64,000 nucleotides of DNA. Origin: Microbulbifer bruguierae (GTDB lineage Bacteria > Pseudomonadota > Gammaproteobacteria > Pseudomonadales > Cellvibrionaceae). A program made the position numbers and the translations under genes. Position 1 is the first letter of the stretch. Every line of letters begins with the position of its first letter. A model generated the notes under the pieces. That model was not told the DNA's origin. It searched no databases and saw nothing but the letters and a program-made list of their open reading frames with translations. Where the stretch lies: positions 2,632,001 through 2,696,000 of the forward strand of contig NZ_CP118605.1 of the NCBI RefSeq assembly GCF_029869925.1, in the 5' to 3' direction. Below, piece after piece: positions 24,693-33,898 of the stretch.

Positions 24693-25532
24693 TTATGTCC
24701 TTTCCGACGGTCTTTTAAACCACTTTTCTCGCACTATTTGCTTTAGATTGGTGGCTGCGAGTAGCCAGAGTACCAGCAAGGCAACGGCCATGGAAAACCA
24801 CTGTACTGCATAGGCGATATGCTTCTGCGGCCTGATATTGACCAACTGCCAGTTGGTCAAAAAAGCCGTATCCGAATCAGCACTCAGACGAATGTGCCAG
24901 GACGCATGGTTTAGATTCAGACTTTCATTGAAGGACGGACCCAGCTGCTGAATTCGGCTGTGTGGTGCCAGCCGTACTTGTCGAGTTTGAGCCTGGTCAT
25001 TGGTGATACTCGGATACAGAAATCCGGTAATGACTTTGGCTGCCAGCGGATAGGCAACCGCAGGAACCTTTGTGCGGTCACTGCCCGCGGGTAACCAACC
25101 ACGATTAATCAGCCAACGAGCCTCGCCCTGTGAACTGTTTCCGGTTTCGAACACCTGTAGAATTTCATAGCCCACCCGTCCGTTGCGGGTGCGATTGTCG
25201 AGGTAGAAGAATTCATCGGTATAAAAGCCGGTCAATCGTACCGGGATGTACGTTTTCAGCTCTTGTATTTGATCGATTTTCTTTGGCTGAGCGGCGAGAC
25301 GGGCATCAATGTCGTCCAGTATTTGCTGTTTTTGACCTGCCCGATACAACTGCCAGTTGCCGAGCACAATCAATGCGGGCAATAAACATAGACAAAGGAT
25401 TGTGAGTGGCCAGTTGCGGATAAATGCTACACTGGTTTCTCGTGATGGTTCCCGATTTTTGGTGGAGACTATACCTGTCCCGGTAACGAATGCGTCGTCG
25501 TATTCTGTGGGCGACCTGTTGGGAGCTGTCAT
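24693..25532 (-). CDS. SURF1 family cytochrome oxidase assembly protein
   Basis: A 279-residue protein with the two-helix SURF1 layout: an N-terminal helix (LTILCLCLLPALIVLGNWQLYRA, containing the GxWQL-type motif), a large periplasmic domain with GFY, LLDNRTRNGRVGYEIL-like and WLINRGWLP motifs, and a C-terminal helix (AYAVQWFSMAVALLVLWLL). It helps insert haem a into subunit I. The annotated ATG gives about 38 extra residues before the first helix, and starts near 25440 cannot be excluded. It is divergent from the small DUF2909 gene by 32 bases. Confidence 0.9.
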   Translation of the reverse strand: MTAPNRSPTEYDDAFVTGTGIVSTKNREPSRETSVAFIRNWPLTILCLCLLPALIVLGNWQLYRAGQKQQILDDIDARLAAQPKKIDQIQELKTYIPVRLTGFYTDEFFYLDNRTRNGRVGYEILQVFETGNSSQGEARWLINRGWLPAGSDRTKVPAVAYPLAAKVITGFLYPSITNDQAQTRQVRLAPHSRIQQLGPSFNESLNLNHASWHIRLSADSDTAFLTNWQLVNIRPQKHIAYAVQWFSMAVALLVLWLLAATNLKQIVREKWFKRPSERT

Positions 25533-25564
25533 GCCAATAAATACTTCTATAAATGGCGTTTATT

Positions 25565-25789
25565 ATGTGGCTTAAAGCAATAATTGTATTGTTGTTTCTC
25601 GCCGTGCTGGCCAGCCTGACCAGCGCCCTTGTTTTTCTTCTGCGCGATATGGGTGCACCCGAATCGAAGCGCACGCTCTATGCACTGGGTATTCGTATTT
25701 CCCTCGCTGCACTGCTATTGCTCGCCATCTGGTATGGGTTTTACAGCGGAATCCTGTCCAATACTGCCCCCTGGGCCAACAAGTATTGA
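25565..25789 (+). CDS. DUF2909 twin-transmembrane protein
   Basis: A 74-residue protein starting at the ATG 25565 (MWLKAIIVLLFLAVLASLTSALVFLLRDMG), with a second helix RISLAALLLLAIWYGFYSG. This matches the twin-TM DUF2909 family that accompanies cox clusters. It is encoded on the opposite strand to all the surrounding oxidase genes, between surf1 and coxC, as also seen in pseudomonads. Its function is unknown; an oxidase accessory subunit is a reasonable guess. Confidence 0.8.
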   Translation: MWLKAIIVLLFLAVLASLTSALVFLLRDMGAPESKRTLYALGIRISLAALLLLAIWYGFYSGILSNTAPWANKY

Positions 25790-25889
25790 TCGATTCTTGC
25801 GGCCCCGCTGCTTCCCTCGATGCGTTTCTCTATGCTGGATACATATTTAATAGAGGCCGCTATTCGGGCTTATTGATTGAGGCGATCAG

Positions 25890-26780
25890 CTAGGCACCCA
25901 ATACGTAAACGAAGATAAACAGCCCCACCCAAACGACATCCACAAAGTGCCAGTACCAGCTGGCCGCTTCGAAACCAAAATGATCATCCGGTTTGAAGTG
26001 CTGGGCGATTACCGAACGCAACAGCATGATCAGTAACATGATGGTGCCCATCGTTACGTGAGCGCCGTGAAACCCGGTCAACATAAAGAACGTTGTACCA
26101 TAAATGCCGGATTCCAGCGTCAAACCAAGATCCTGGTATGCCTCCATGTACTCTTCCACCTGAAAGAAGAGGAAGGAAGCACCCAATACGATAGTAACAC
26201 CGAGCCACAGATTGAAGCCCTGACGCTTGTTCTTTTTCAGAAAAACATGGGCAATATGCACGGTAACACTGGAAGCCAACAACAGAAAGGTATTCAGCAG
26301 CGGCAGGTGCCAGGGATCAATAATGCCTTTGGGTCCGACAACTTTCGCCGCATCGCCACTCACAGCCTGCTCCGGCGTTACCATCAGCGGCCAGGTATTC
26401 TGGAAACCTTCCCACAGCATATTTGAACTGCCACGGTCGCCCTCGCCACCCAACCATGGCAAGGTAAACGTACGAATGTAATAAAGAGCACCGAAGAAGG
26501 CTGCAAAGAACATCACCTCAGAAAAAATAAACCACCCCATACCCCATACATAGGAGCGCTTCAGCTGGTCACTGTTTAAGCCCTGCATATTTTCGCGAAT
26601 GACCGCAGAAAACCAGAACCATAGCACCGTGGCCAACGACAGCGCGCCAGCGAAGAAAATATAGGAGGTGCCGCCATTCACCCAATTGGCAGCACCGAAG
26701 GCGGTAAGAAAAAGACCTGTGGTAGCGAAGATCGGCAGCCGGGACTGCTCGGGCACATAGTAGCTGCTTTCGGTAGCCAT
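25890..26780 (-). CDS. coxC: Cytochrome c oxidase subunit III
   Basis: A 296-residue seven-helix membrane protein. Typical segments are WGMGWFIFSEVMFFAAFFGALYY, HVFLKKNKRQGF, QVEEYMEAY and TGFHGAHVTMGTIML, followed by the C-terminal HFVDVVWVGLFIFVYVLGA. It stabilises the catalytic core and lines proton and oxygen paths. The start lies seven bases past the cox11 stop on the same strand, as expected in a cox operon. Confidence 0.97.
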   Translation of the reverse strand: MATESSYYVPEQSRLPIFATTGLFLTAFGAANWVNGGTSYIFFAGALSLATVLWFWFSAVIRENMQGLNSDQLKRSYVWGMGWFIFSEVMFFAAFFGALYYIRTFTLPWLGGEGDRGSSNMLWEGFQNTWPLMVTPEQAVSGDAAKVVGPKGIIDPWHLPLLNTFLLLASSVTVHIAHVFLKKNKRQGFNLWLGVTIVLGASFLFFQVEEYMEAYQDLGLTLESGIYGTTFFMLTGFHGAHVTMGTIMLLIMLLRSVIAQHFKPDDHFGFEAASWYWHFVDVVWVGLFIFVYVLGA

Positions 26781-26786
26781 GATTAT

Positions 26787-27359
26787 TTATCCCTCTCGCT
26801 CGGAGTCGGTATTTTTGTTGTTTGCCTGCTTGGCAATTCTTTCCGTCACGTCAAACAAAGTGTAGGAAAGCGTTATGGTTTTTACCCCTGCGGGCAGATC
26901 CGGGTCCACGATAAACCGCAGGCCCAGTTCAGCGGCTTCGCCGGCCGCCAGTATTTGCTGGTTGAAACAGAAACACTCGGTTTTATGAAAATAGTTTGCC
27001 GCCTTGAACGGCACAAGACTGGGAATCGCCTGCCCAACCATATCGCGATCGGTCGGGTTACGGGCATGGAATACCGTATCCACTGCTTCGCCAGGATGCA
27101 CGCGCATCTCAACGACTGCCGGCTTGAATTCCCAGGGCATATTTTCGTTATTGCTGGCAACAAACTGCACATTTACCGTTCGCCTAGTGTCCACCGCGGC
27201 GGGAACCGCTTCGTAGCGGCTTCCGGTTTTGCCATTGAGGCCGGTGATTTCACAGAAAGCGTCATACAACGGTGGCATGACGAAAATCGCAAATCCAAGC
27301 ATGCTGACCGCTAAGCCCAGCAACAAGACCGAAGTTTTCGCGTTTGCGCTCAACGACAT
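26787..27359 (-). CDS. Cytochrome c oxidase assembly protein CtaG/Cox11
   Basis: A 190-residue copper chaperone for the CuB site. One N-terminal helix (VLLLGLAVSMLGFAIFVMPPLYDAFC) precedes an immunoglobulin-like periplasmic domain with the copper motif ECFCFNQQ and the family hallmark FKAANYFHKTECFCF. The ATG at 27357-27359 (MSLSANAKT) fits the family N-terminus; the longer upstream open frame has no family character. It sits between coxA and coxC. Confidence 0.95.
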   Translation of the reverse strand: MSLSANAKTSVLLLGLAVSMLGFAIFVMPPLYDAFCEITGLNGKTGSRYEAVPAAVDTRRTVNVQFVASNNENMPWEFKPAVVEMRVHPGEAVDTVFHARNPTDRDMVGQAIPSLVPFKAANYFHKTECFCFNQQILAAGEAAELGLRFIVDPDLPAGVKTITLSYTLFDVTERIAKQANNKNTDSEREG

Positions 27360-27387
27360 CCTTACTATCCGCTTTACTTTTGTCAGC

Positions 27388-28938
27388 TCAACGAACAACC
27401 GGCGGAACGCTGAACGTGTGATACGGTGCAGGAGAAGGCACGGTCCACTCCAGTCCCTGCGGGTTCTCCCATACCTCGTCGGAGGCTTTGCGACCACCGC
27501 GAACGGTGCGAATCACGTTGAACAGAAATACGATTTGCGCGGCACCAAACAGGAAAGCACCAATACTTGCGATCTGGTTGAAGTCCGCAAACTGCAGCGC
27601 ATAATCCGGAATACGTCGCGGCATGCCCGCGAGACCAACGAAGTGCATCGGGAAGAAGGTGACGTTCAGGCCAATAAACGCAAGCCAGAAGTGCACCTTG
27701 CCCATGGTTTCGTTGTACATGTTGCCGGTCCATTTCGGCAGCCAGTAATACACCCCTGCGGTAATGGAGAAAATGGCTCCGGGCACCAGCACATAGTGAA
27801 AATGTGCTACCACAAAGTAGGTGTCGTGGTACTGGAAGTCCGCCGGGGCAATCGCCAGCATCAGGCCGGAGAAGCCCCCAAGGGTAAACAGGATCACGAA
27901 GGCTATTGAGAACAGCATTGGCGTCTCGAATGTCATTGATCCCCGGAACATGGTGGTGACCCAGTTGAATACTTTTACCCCCGTGGGTACGGCGATCAGC
28001 ATGGTGGCATACATGAAGAACAGTTCACCGGCGACAGGCATGCCGACGGTAAACATGTGGTGTGCCCATACGATAAAACTCAGGAACGCAATCGACGCAG
28101 TGGCATACACCATGGAGCTGTAGCCGAACAGCGGTTTGCGTGCGAAGGTGGGAATGATCGCCGACACGATTCCGAACGCCGGCAGGATCATGATGTATAC
28201 CTCGGGGTGGCCGAAGAACCAGAACACATGCTGGAACAATACCGGGTCACCTCCGCCAGCGGCGCTGAAGAAGCTGGTGCCGAAATGGATATCCATCAAC
28301 ATCATGGTGACCACGCCCGCAAGCACTGGCATCACCGCAATCAGCAGATAGGCGGTAATCAGCCAGGTCCATACGAACAGTGGCATCTTCATCAGTGTCA
28401 TGCCGGGCGCGCGCATGTTCAGGATGGTGGCGACAATATTGATTGCCCCCATGATGGACGACGCACCCATGATGTGAATGGAGAAGATAAAGAAGGTCAC
28501 ACTCGGCGGTGCGTATTCGGTGGACAGTGGTGCATAGAAAGTCCAGCCGAAGTTGGGCGCGCCACCTTCCATGAACAGCGTGGAAGCCAGCATCGCGAAG
28601 GCGAATGGAAGGATCCAGAAACTCCAGTTGTTCATGCGCGGCAGCGCCATATCCGGAGCGCCGATCATCATCGGCACCATCCAGTTGGCAAGACCAACAA
28701 AGGCCGGCATCACTGCGCCAAACACCATGATCAGTCCGTGCATGGTGGTCATCTGGTTGAAAAATGCCGGCTGCACAATCTGCAGGCCGGGCTGAAACAG
28801 TTCGGCGCGGATCACCAGCGCCATACATCCGCCAAGCAGGAACATCGCAAAACTGAACCACAGATACATCGAACCGATATCTTTGTGGTTCGTGGTATAG
28901 AGCCAGCGGGTAAAACCGGATTTCGGACCGTGTGCCAT
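27388..28938 (-). CDS. coxA: Cytochrome c oxidase subunit I (aa3 type)
   Basis: A 516-residue twelve-helix haem-copper oxidase subunit. Haem a and CuB ligands are evident: TTMHGLIMVF, FFGHPEVYIMI (with the A-type Glu and the His-Tyr pair), VWAHHMFTVG and YFVVAHFHYVL. The XGHPEV motif puts it in the A1 family, with D and K proton channels. It reduces O2 to water at the haem a3-CuB centre. It is followed by cox11 after 28 bases and preceded by coxB. Confidence 0.98.
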   Translation of the reverse strand: MAHGPKSGFTRWLYTTNHKDIGSMYLWFSFAMFLLGGCMALVIRAELFQPGLQIVQPAFFNQMTTMHGLIMVFGAVMPAFVGLANWMVPMMIGAPDMALPRMNNWSFWILPFAFAMLASTLFMEGGAPNFGWTFYAPLSTEYAPPSVTFFIFSIHIMGASSIMGAINIVATILNMRAPGMTLMKMPLFVWTWLITAYLLIAVMPVLAGVVTMMLMDIHFGTSFFSAAGGGDPVLFQHVFWFFGHPEVYIMILPAFGIVSAIIPTFARKPLFGYSSMVYATASIAFLSFIVWAHHMFTVGMPVAGELFFMYATMLIAVPTGVKVFNWVTTMFRGSMTFETPMLFSIAFVILFTLGGFSGLMLAIAPADFQYHDTYFVVAHFHYVLVPGAIFSITAGVYYWLPKWTGNMYNETMGKVHFWLAFIGLNVTFFPMHFVGLAGMPRRIPDYALQFADFNQIASIGAFLFGAAQIVFLFNVIRTVRGGRKASDEVWENPQGLEWTVPSPAPYHTFSVPPVVR

Positions 28939-28962
28939 AACTAAACTCCTTTCGGCTCCTGC

Positions 28963-30123
28963 TTACTTATTCTTGAAATTGAGAATGTCGATGGGCTGCA
29001 CGGTGTCGCCCATATTGTTACCGAAGGCATTGCGCTGGTAGGTGATGACCGCGGCGAGATCCACTTCATTGAGCTGCGCACCGAAGGCCTGCATCGCCGG
29101 GTTTTTCTGCGATCCATTTACCACCATGCTCAGGTGGCCATCCATACCGCCAGTGGCAACCTTGGAACCGGCAATGGCCGGGAATGCACCGGGCACCCCC
29201 TGTCCATTGGGCTGGTGGCAAGCCGCACAGGTACTTGCGTAAACTTTTTTGCCGCGCTCGTAAAGCTCGTCGAAGGTGAACGTCTTGTTGGTCAACTCCT
29301 TGATCAGTGCGGCCTGTTCGGCGCGCTCGCCAAGCCATGCGTGGTATTCGTCTTCCGGTACCGCCTTGACCACAATGGGCATAAAACCGTGGTCCTTGCC
29401 GCAGAGTTCCGCACACTGACCGCGATAAATACCGGGCTCGTCGATACGGGTCCAGGATTCGTTGACGAAGCCGGGAATTGCATCCTTCTTCACTGCCAGA
29501 TCCGGCACCCACCAAGCGTGGATCACGTCGTTGGCGGTAATCAGGAAGCGGATTTTTTTGTTCACCGGCACGACCAATGGCTCGTCCACCTCCAGCAGGT
29601 AGTGATCACCTTTGGGTTGCTGGTTGTTGATTTGGGAATGCGGGGTAGCAAGATTGGAGAAATAGGAAACGTCGGAGCCCAGATAATCGTATTTCCACTT
29701 CCACTGGTAGCCGGTGATCATGATATTGAGATCGGCTTCCTTGGTGTCGTAGATATCGTAGAGGGTTTTGGTGGCGGGAATCGCCATGCCGATAAGAATC
29801 AGGGTGGGGACAATGGTCCAGGCCAGTTCAACAAGGGTACTCTCGTGAAACTGCGAGGCCTGGTATCCCTTACTTTTGCGGTGACGCCACATGCTGTAGA
29901 ACATCACCCCGAAAACCACGATGCCAATTGCCACGCAGATCCAGAAAATCAGCATGTGCAGATCGTAGGTGGTACGGGAAACTTCGGTTACCCCCTGGGT
30001 CATATTGACCCCCCAGCGCTCTGCACCCTGAGCGGAATTTTGCGCAGTTTCCTGGGCAAAAATACCGGGCGCAATCGCAGAGAGGGTCAGAAAGGCGAAC
30101 AGCCGTTTGAAGCCCATCAACAT
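28963..30123 (-). CDS. coxB: Cytochrome c oxidase subunit II with fused cytochrome c domain
   Basis: About 386 residues from ATG 30121-30123, which follows an AGG site; a second ATG two codons later is also possible. A signal peptide (FAFLTLSAIAPGIFAQ), two helices, and the CuA domain follow, with ligands in CAELCGKDHGFM. The C-terminal domain has a haem c site CAACH in VYASTCAACHQPNGQG, so this is a caa3-like fused subunit II. It accepts electrons from soluble cytochromes such as c4. It is the first gene of the operon, with 280 bases upstream to the divergent MATE gene. Confidence 0.96.
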   Translation of the reverse strand: MLMGFKRLFAFLTLSAIAPGIFAQETAQNSAQGAERWGVNMTQGVTEVSRTTYDLHMLIFWICVAIGIVVFGVMFYSMWRHRKSKGYQASQFHESTLVELAWTIVPTLILIGMAIPATKTLYDIYDTKEADLNIMITGYQWKWKYDYLGSDVSYFSNLATPHSQINNQQPKGDHYLLEVDEPLVVPVNKKIRFLITANDVIHAWWVPDLAVKKDAIPGFVNESWTRIDEPGIYRGQCAELCGKDHGFMPIVVKAVPEDEYHAWLGERAEQAALIKELTNKTFTFDELYERGKKVYASTCAACHQPNGQGVPGAFPAIAGSKVATGGMDGHLSMVVNGSQKNPAMQAFGAQLNEVDLAAVITYQRNAFGNNMGDTVQPIDILNFKNK

Positions 30124-30405
30124 CGCCTGCAGATCTCCATGTTTGTTATTCTCGCGAGTCGCTTTCCTGCGATCACATTGCGGCGGCCCTGCCACACAGA
30201 TACTGCGCTGTGTGCGGTCGCGGCTCTGCAACCATCAAGATAGCAAAACCCTGTAACAGCGATTGGCTGTTCCGAGAACTGGAGTCTGCCCGCATCATCA
30301 GACGGGAAGGTATCCACACATTCATGTGGACATGCTGTAGTAAAGCAAGACTACATACACTGTACGCGAACCGGGGGAGACCTCAGCTGCGCGTTACTGC
30401 TGTCA
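30124..30405. promoter_or_regulatory. Divergent region between coxB and the MATE exporter
   Basis: This region of about 280 bases should drive both the cox operon and the MATE gene. It holds an inverted repeat with arms TCCACA (30313-30318) and TGTGGA (30325-30330). No well-spaced sigma-70 pair stands out by eye. Confidence 0.35.
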
Positions 30406-31887
30406 GTGCAACTTGTTATTTTTTACTTCAGATGTCGTCGCCCGGAAGGTACAACCAACTACCTGTGTCTTTTTGTCGCATCTAGCTCTGAGCAAAAGAA
30501 ACACATCGCAACCGTAAAGTCAATTGAGGAAACGCTGATTAACCCCACAAGATCCCCGCGCACAGGCCGCTTCAGCACCCCATATTTGCGGGTCTGGCAT
30601 CTCGCCTGGCCCATGATCGTGAGCAACATTACCGTGCCCCTGCTGGGTGCTGTAGACACTGCGGTTCTCGGGCACTTGCCGAGTGCGGAATATCTTTCCG
30701 GTGTCGCCATCGGAGCCAGTGTGATTTCCATGCTGTTGTGGGCATTCGGCTTTTTGCGGATGGGTACTACCGGGCTTGTCGCGCGCTCCGTGGACAGTGG
30801 CGCGGCCTGGCTGTTGCGGGCCCTGGGTCTGGCCTTCGCCCTTGGAATACTGCTACTGCTGCTCGCCTCACCATTGCTGCCCCTGATCACCCAGGGGATG
30901 AACGCCAGTGCGGATGCCGCGCCTCACGCCCACAGCTACCTGCAGATCCGTCTGCTAAGCGCACCACTGGCGCTGGCCAATTTTGCCCTGCTGGGATTTT
31001 TTATCGGCCGCGGTGACAGCCGCACGCCACTGGCGATCCTGGTTGCCGCCAATCTGCTCAATATCCTGCTGGACCTGGTCTTGATCCTGGGCTTGGACAT
31101 GGGGGCCCGGGGCGCGGCCTGGGCCTCGGTGTGTGCGGATCTTGGTGGCTTTATCCTCGGATGGCGGCTGCTGGTAACCCGCCATCCAGCGGCACTGGAG
31201 GAAATCGGCAAATTCCGGGCGGCAAGAAACTTCTGGCCCTGGCAGCAGGCGGCCCCCTGGATGGAGCTGCTGCGGATCAATTCCGACCTGTTTGTCCGTA
31301 CCTGCCTGCTGCTGTTTACCCTGACATTTTTTACCGCTCAGAGCGCCGGTCAGGGCGACACCCTACTGGCCGCCAATGCCATACTGCTGCAACTGCTGAT
31401 GATGACCTCTTACGCACTGGACGGATTTGCTCACGCCACAGAGGCCCTGGTAGGACGCGCTGTCCGCGCCCGGTCGGCACCCCAATTCCAGCGCACCACG
31501 ACCGCAGCCGGCGTCCTGGCGCTGGGTTCCGCACTGTTGATTACGCTGATACTGCTATTGGGGAAAGACTGGATTCTGCCGCTGTTCACGGACATTCCCG
31601 CGGTTTTGGCCGCCAGTGATGCCTATTACCCCTGGTTGTGTGCGTTGCCACTGGTGGCAGTTTGGAGCTACCAGCTGGATGGAGTATTTATCGGCGCGGG
31701 GAAAAGCCGCCAGATGCGTGACACCATGTTCATCGCGACTGTGATCGTGTTTTTACCTTGTTGGTGGTTTACCCGCCAATATAACAATGCCGGCATCTGG
31801 TTCAGCCTTTTTTTGTGGTTTGGCGCACGCTCCTCTGGGCTATTAGTCTACTTTTACATCTACACTAACAAAAAATATTGGATGTAA
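30406..31887 (+). CDS. MATE family efflux transporter (DinF-like)
   Basis: A twelve-helix exporter with MATE signatures: WHLAWPMIVSNITVPLLGAVDTAVLGHL at the first helix, LRMGTTGLVARSVD, and the second-half repeat TLLAANAILLQLLMMTSYALDGFAHATEALVGRAV. The second half resembles DinF. The longest frame starts at GTG 30406, but its first ~43 residues have no family character. A CTG at 30535 has GAGGAA five bases upstream and would give the expected N-terminus. The first ATG lies inside helix 1 and is too late. Substrate is unknown. It may export toxic or oxidised compounds. Confidence 0.85.
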   Translation: MQLVIFYFRCRRPEGTTNYLCLFVASSSEQKKHIATVKSIEETLINPTRSPRTGRFSTPYLRVWHLAWPMIVSNITVPLLGAVDTAVLGHLPSAEYLSGVAIGASVISMLLWAFGFLRMGTTGLVARSVDSGAAWLLRALGLAFALGILLLLLASPLLPLITQGMNASADAAPHAHSYLQIRLLSAPLALANFALLGFFIGRGDSRTPLAILVAANLLNILLDLVLILGLDMGARGAAWASVCADLGGFILGWRLLVTRHPAALEEIGKFRAARNFWPWQQAAPWMELLRINSDLFVRTCLLLFTLTFFTAQSAGQGDTLLAANAILLQLLMMTSYALDGFAHATEALVGRAVRARSAPQFQRTTTAAGVLALGSALLITLILLLGKDWILPLFTDIPAVLAASDAYYPWLCALPLVAVWSYQLDGVFIGAGKSRQMRDTMFIATVIVFLPCWWFTRQYNNAGIWFSLFLWFGARSSGLLVYFYIYTNKKYWM

Positions 31888-32037
31888 CTGGAGGTACGGC
31901 ACCCAGGCCTACTCCAACGTTAAGCAGTCTTGTCCGCTCTCTTTGCGTACTCTGTAGAGAGTCGCCCTGATCCAGGGGCAAAACGGGGGTTTGCAGACAA
32001 AGAAACGGGGAGCGGGTCATGCTGTTTTCGTTTTTAT

Positions 32038-32706
32038 ATGTCTGACCATTATCAATTGATTCAACAGTGTATCGACCGCGCAGTCACCGCAGAGCAGGCG
32101 CGCAGCCGCTTCCGGCGCTCGTTACACGATACCCTGCGGAATCTGCATCGCAGTATCCAGCTGCCACAGCGGGATGCACCCCTGCATATCACCTGCTTTG
32201 TGATCCGCTATATTCAGGTAATCCCCTCCTGGCTGGAACGCCTGGATCAAATATGCCAGGCCGGTGGACTGGATTTTCGCCCTATCCGGGAACTGATTCT
32301 TCACAGTTTCAGTGAGATTCCAGAAAATCAGCCCCACGAACACGGCCTTGGTTCGATACTCGACGAAGCCTACCTGGCTCACCGCACCATGGAGGAAATT
32401 AACGAAATTCTGCAGCCACTTTGCGGCACACCGCTACTGCCCATGGATTCCATGGTGGCGAACCTGGTGGTGCGGGAACTGCTCGGGGAAACCCTCGCGG
32501 GTCAGTTGGATGGTCTCACCGACATATTGCTACAGCGCTTCGAGCCCGTGGAACTGGATCCTGCACACCTGATATCGATGATTCTGTACAAACAGCGCTA
32601 TGAAGATGTGCCCGGGGAGTGGCCAGACTTCGCGCGTCATATGCAGATAGAACTGTGCTCGCCATCACTGGCGGCACTCGCCCGCCAATTCGACCCTGCG
32701 CACTGA
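32038..32706 (+). CDS. Hypothetical protein, helical, cytosolic
   Basis: About 222 residues from the ATG at 32038 (MSDHYQLIQQC); an upstream in-frame start at 31930 adds 36 residues without clear coding character. The sequence is nearly all helix-forming, with LHDTLRNLHRSIQLPQ, WLERLDQICQAGGLDF, and repeated short acidic segments. No transmembrane helices, cysteine clusters or catalytic motifs are seen. It lies after the MATE gene on the same strand and is convergent with a membrane-anchored unknown. No family is recognised. Confidence 0.65.
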   Translation: MSDHYQLIQQCIDRAVTAEQARSRFRRSLHDTLRNLHRSIQLPQRDAPLHITCFVIRYIQVIPSWLERLDQICQAGGLDFRPIRELILHSFSEIPENQPHEHGLGSILDEAYLAHRTMEEINEILQPLCGTPLLPMDSMVANLVVRELLGETLAGQLDGLTDILLQRFEPVELDPAHLISMILYKQRYEDVPGEWPDFARHMQIELCSPSLAALARQFDPAH

Positions 32707-32727
32707 AACTTGCCCACAGGCTCGCGA

Positions 32728-33534
32728 TTATTGCTTCACGATCTGACGCCAACTGGAGAAAAATTCCGCTTCTCCTTGAAGCAGCGCGCGATTGAGTTCA
32801 TCCGCCTCACGGTGCAATTTTTTATCGTAGAAAAACAGACTGCCGCCGCGCAGGGTGAAGCCGTTCGGGTTGTCCTTCAGCAACTGGTAAAATGCCTGCT
32901 GGCGCTCCAGGTATTGCTGTACCCTGCGCTTACTGAACCCCCCTTTGCGGTATTTAGCAAAGATAAATTCCTGTAATTGCTGTTCCACCAGCGCGAGCGT
33001 CTCCGGCGAAAATCTGCCGACCGGCAGCAGTCTGCTTATATCTGCTTCGAGATCATCTATATACTGTGCCGCCGCTTCCGCGGCGACTTTAGTACGGTAG
33101 ATTGCGCTTATACGCCGCTTCTGGAATGGCTCACTCCTCGCAGTATCCAGACTCCATATTTCTTTTTTTGCCATTTCTGTCAGCGACCGGAAAATTGTCC
33201 TGTGCTGACGAGTGGTATTGACCTTTAGCCGATCACAAATTTCCAACGCACCCTGCCAGTCGGAAAACGGTTTTCCATCCAGTACTGCATCGGGCGACGC
33301 TGCAATCCGCTGCTCTAATCGCTTTTCCTCTTTGTCGAGAAAGTCCGGATTCTTTTCCCAGTCATTCCCCTGCAGCGCGAACAGCGACAGCAACCCCTGA
33401 TTTACGCAGCGGGTGATCAGGTGCGCCGTCTGGGCCTGTTGGTACTCTCGTTGCTTGCGATAGTGATCAAGGCCATAAGTACCGGCTATTGCCAGAACAA
33501 TGATCAGTGCAATCAGGGGGTAGAATTTTTTCAA
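32728..33534 (-). CDS. Hypothetical membrane-anchored coiled-coil protein
   Basis: A 268-residue protein with one N-terminal helix (FYPLIALIIVLAIAGTYGL) and then a long, highly charged helical region (QREYQQAQTAHLI, LDKEEKRLEQRIAAS, RRVQQYLERQQAFYQLLKD), most likely periplasmic. One cysteine pair (C43 and C100) could form a disulfide. The end, GGSLFFYDKKLHREADELNRALL, looks like another helix pair. It ends 22 bases before the start of neither gene, since it is convergent with the preceding plus-strand gene, and follows yheV on its own strand. No known function. Confidence 0.65.
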   Translation of the reverse strand: MKKFYPLIALIIVLAIAGTYGLDHYRKQREYQQAQTAHLITRCVNQGLLSLFALQGNDWEKNPDFLDKEEKRLEQRIAASPDAVLDGKPFSDWQGALEICDRLKVNTTRQHRTIFRSLTEMAKKEIWSLDTARSEPFQKRRISAIYRTKVAAEAAAQYIDDLEADISRLLPVGRFSPETLALVEQQLQEFIFAKYRKGGFSKRRVQQYLERQQAFYQLLKDNPNGFTLRGGSLFFYDKKLHREADELNRALLQGEAEFFSSWRQIVKQ

Positions 33535-33555
33535 ATGGAGCCGGCTTTCTGTGGA

Positions 33556-33828
33556 TTATTTTTTATCGGCCGGACCAGTGGGCGGCTGCAATATTTTAAC
33601 CGCGGTTTCTTCCACTTCCCTGTCCTGCGTCTGATTCACCCGCGTATCGAGTTCCCGCGGTCTGGAAGACTGCAGGCGAATTTCGTCCTTGAATCCACAG
33701 GCAACACACTCACGATAATTTTTATCGCCCAGTTTGTAATTGACTATCTTGTCCATTTCACTGCAGCGCGGACAAACCGCACCGGCAATAAACCGGCGTT
33801 TTACCGGTTTTTCAAATTCTTCGCTCAA
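33556..33828 (-). CDS. yheV: YheV family zinc-ribbon protein
   Basis: A 90-residue cytosolic protein with a four-cysteine zinc ribbon: C19-PR-C22 and C41-VA-C44 in RFIAGAVCPRCSEMD and YRECVACGFKD. This matches the YheV/TIGR02443 family of gammaproteobacterial metal-binding proteins. It is encoded just downstream of prlC, 70 bases after its stop, a conserved pairing in this class. The C-terminal 35 residues are polar and probably disordered. Confidence 0.9.
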   Translation of the reverse strand: MSEEFEKPVKRRFIAGAVCPRCSEMDKIVNYKLGDKNYRECVACGFKDEIRLQSSRPRELDTRVNQTQDREVEETAVKILQPPTGPADKK

Positions 33829-33898
33829 GGTTTACCTCTTAAATAACCTGAATCCATCAATGCCCGGCGAGACTAAAACCGAACTACTCTATTTATCT

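Noticed and set aside
30313..30330. TCCACA/TGTGGA inverted repeat upstream of the MATE gene
   Set aside because: Short arms and no link to either promoter; could be chance.
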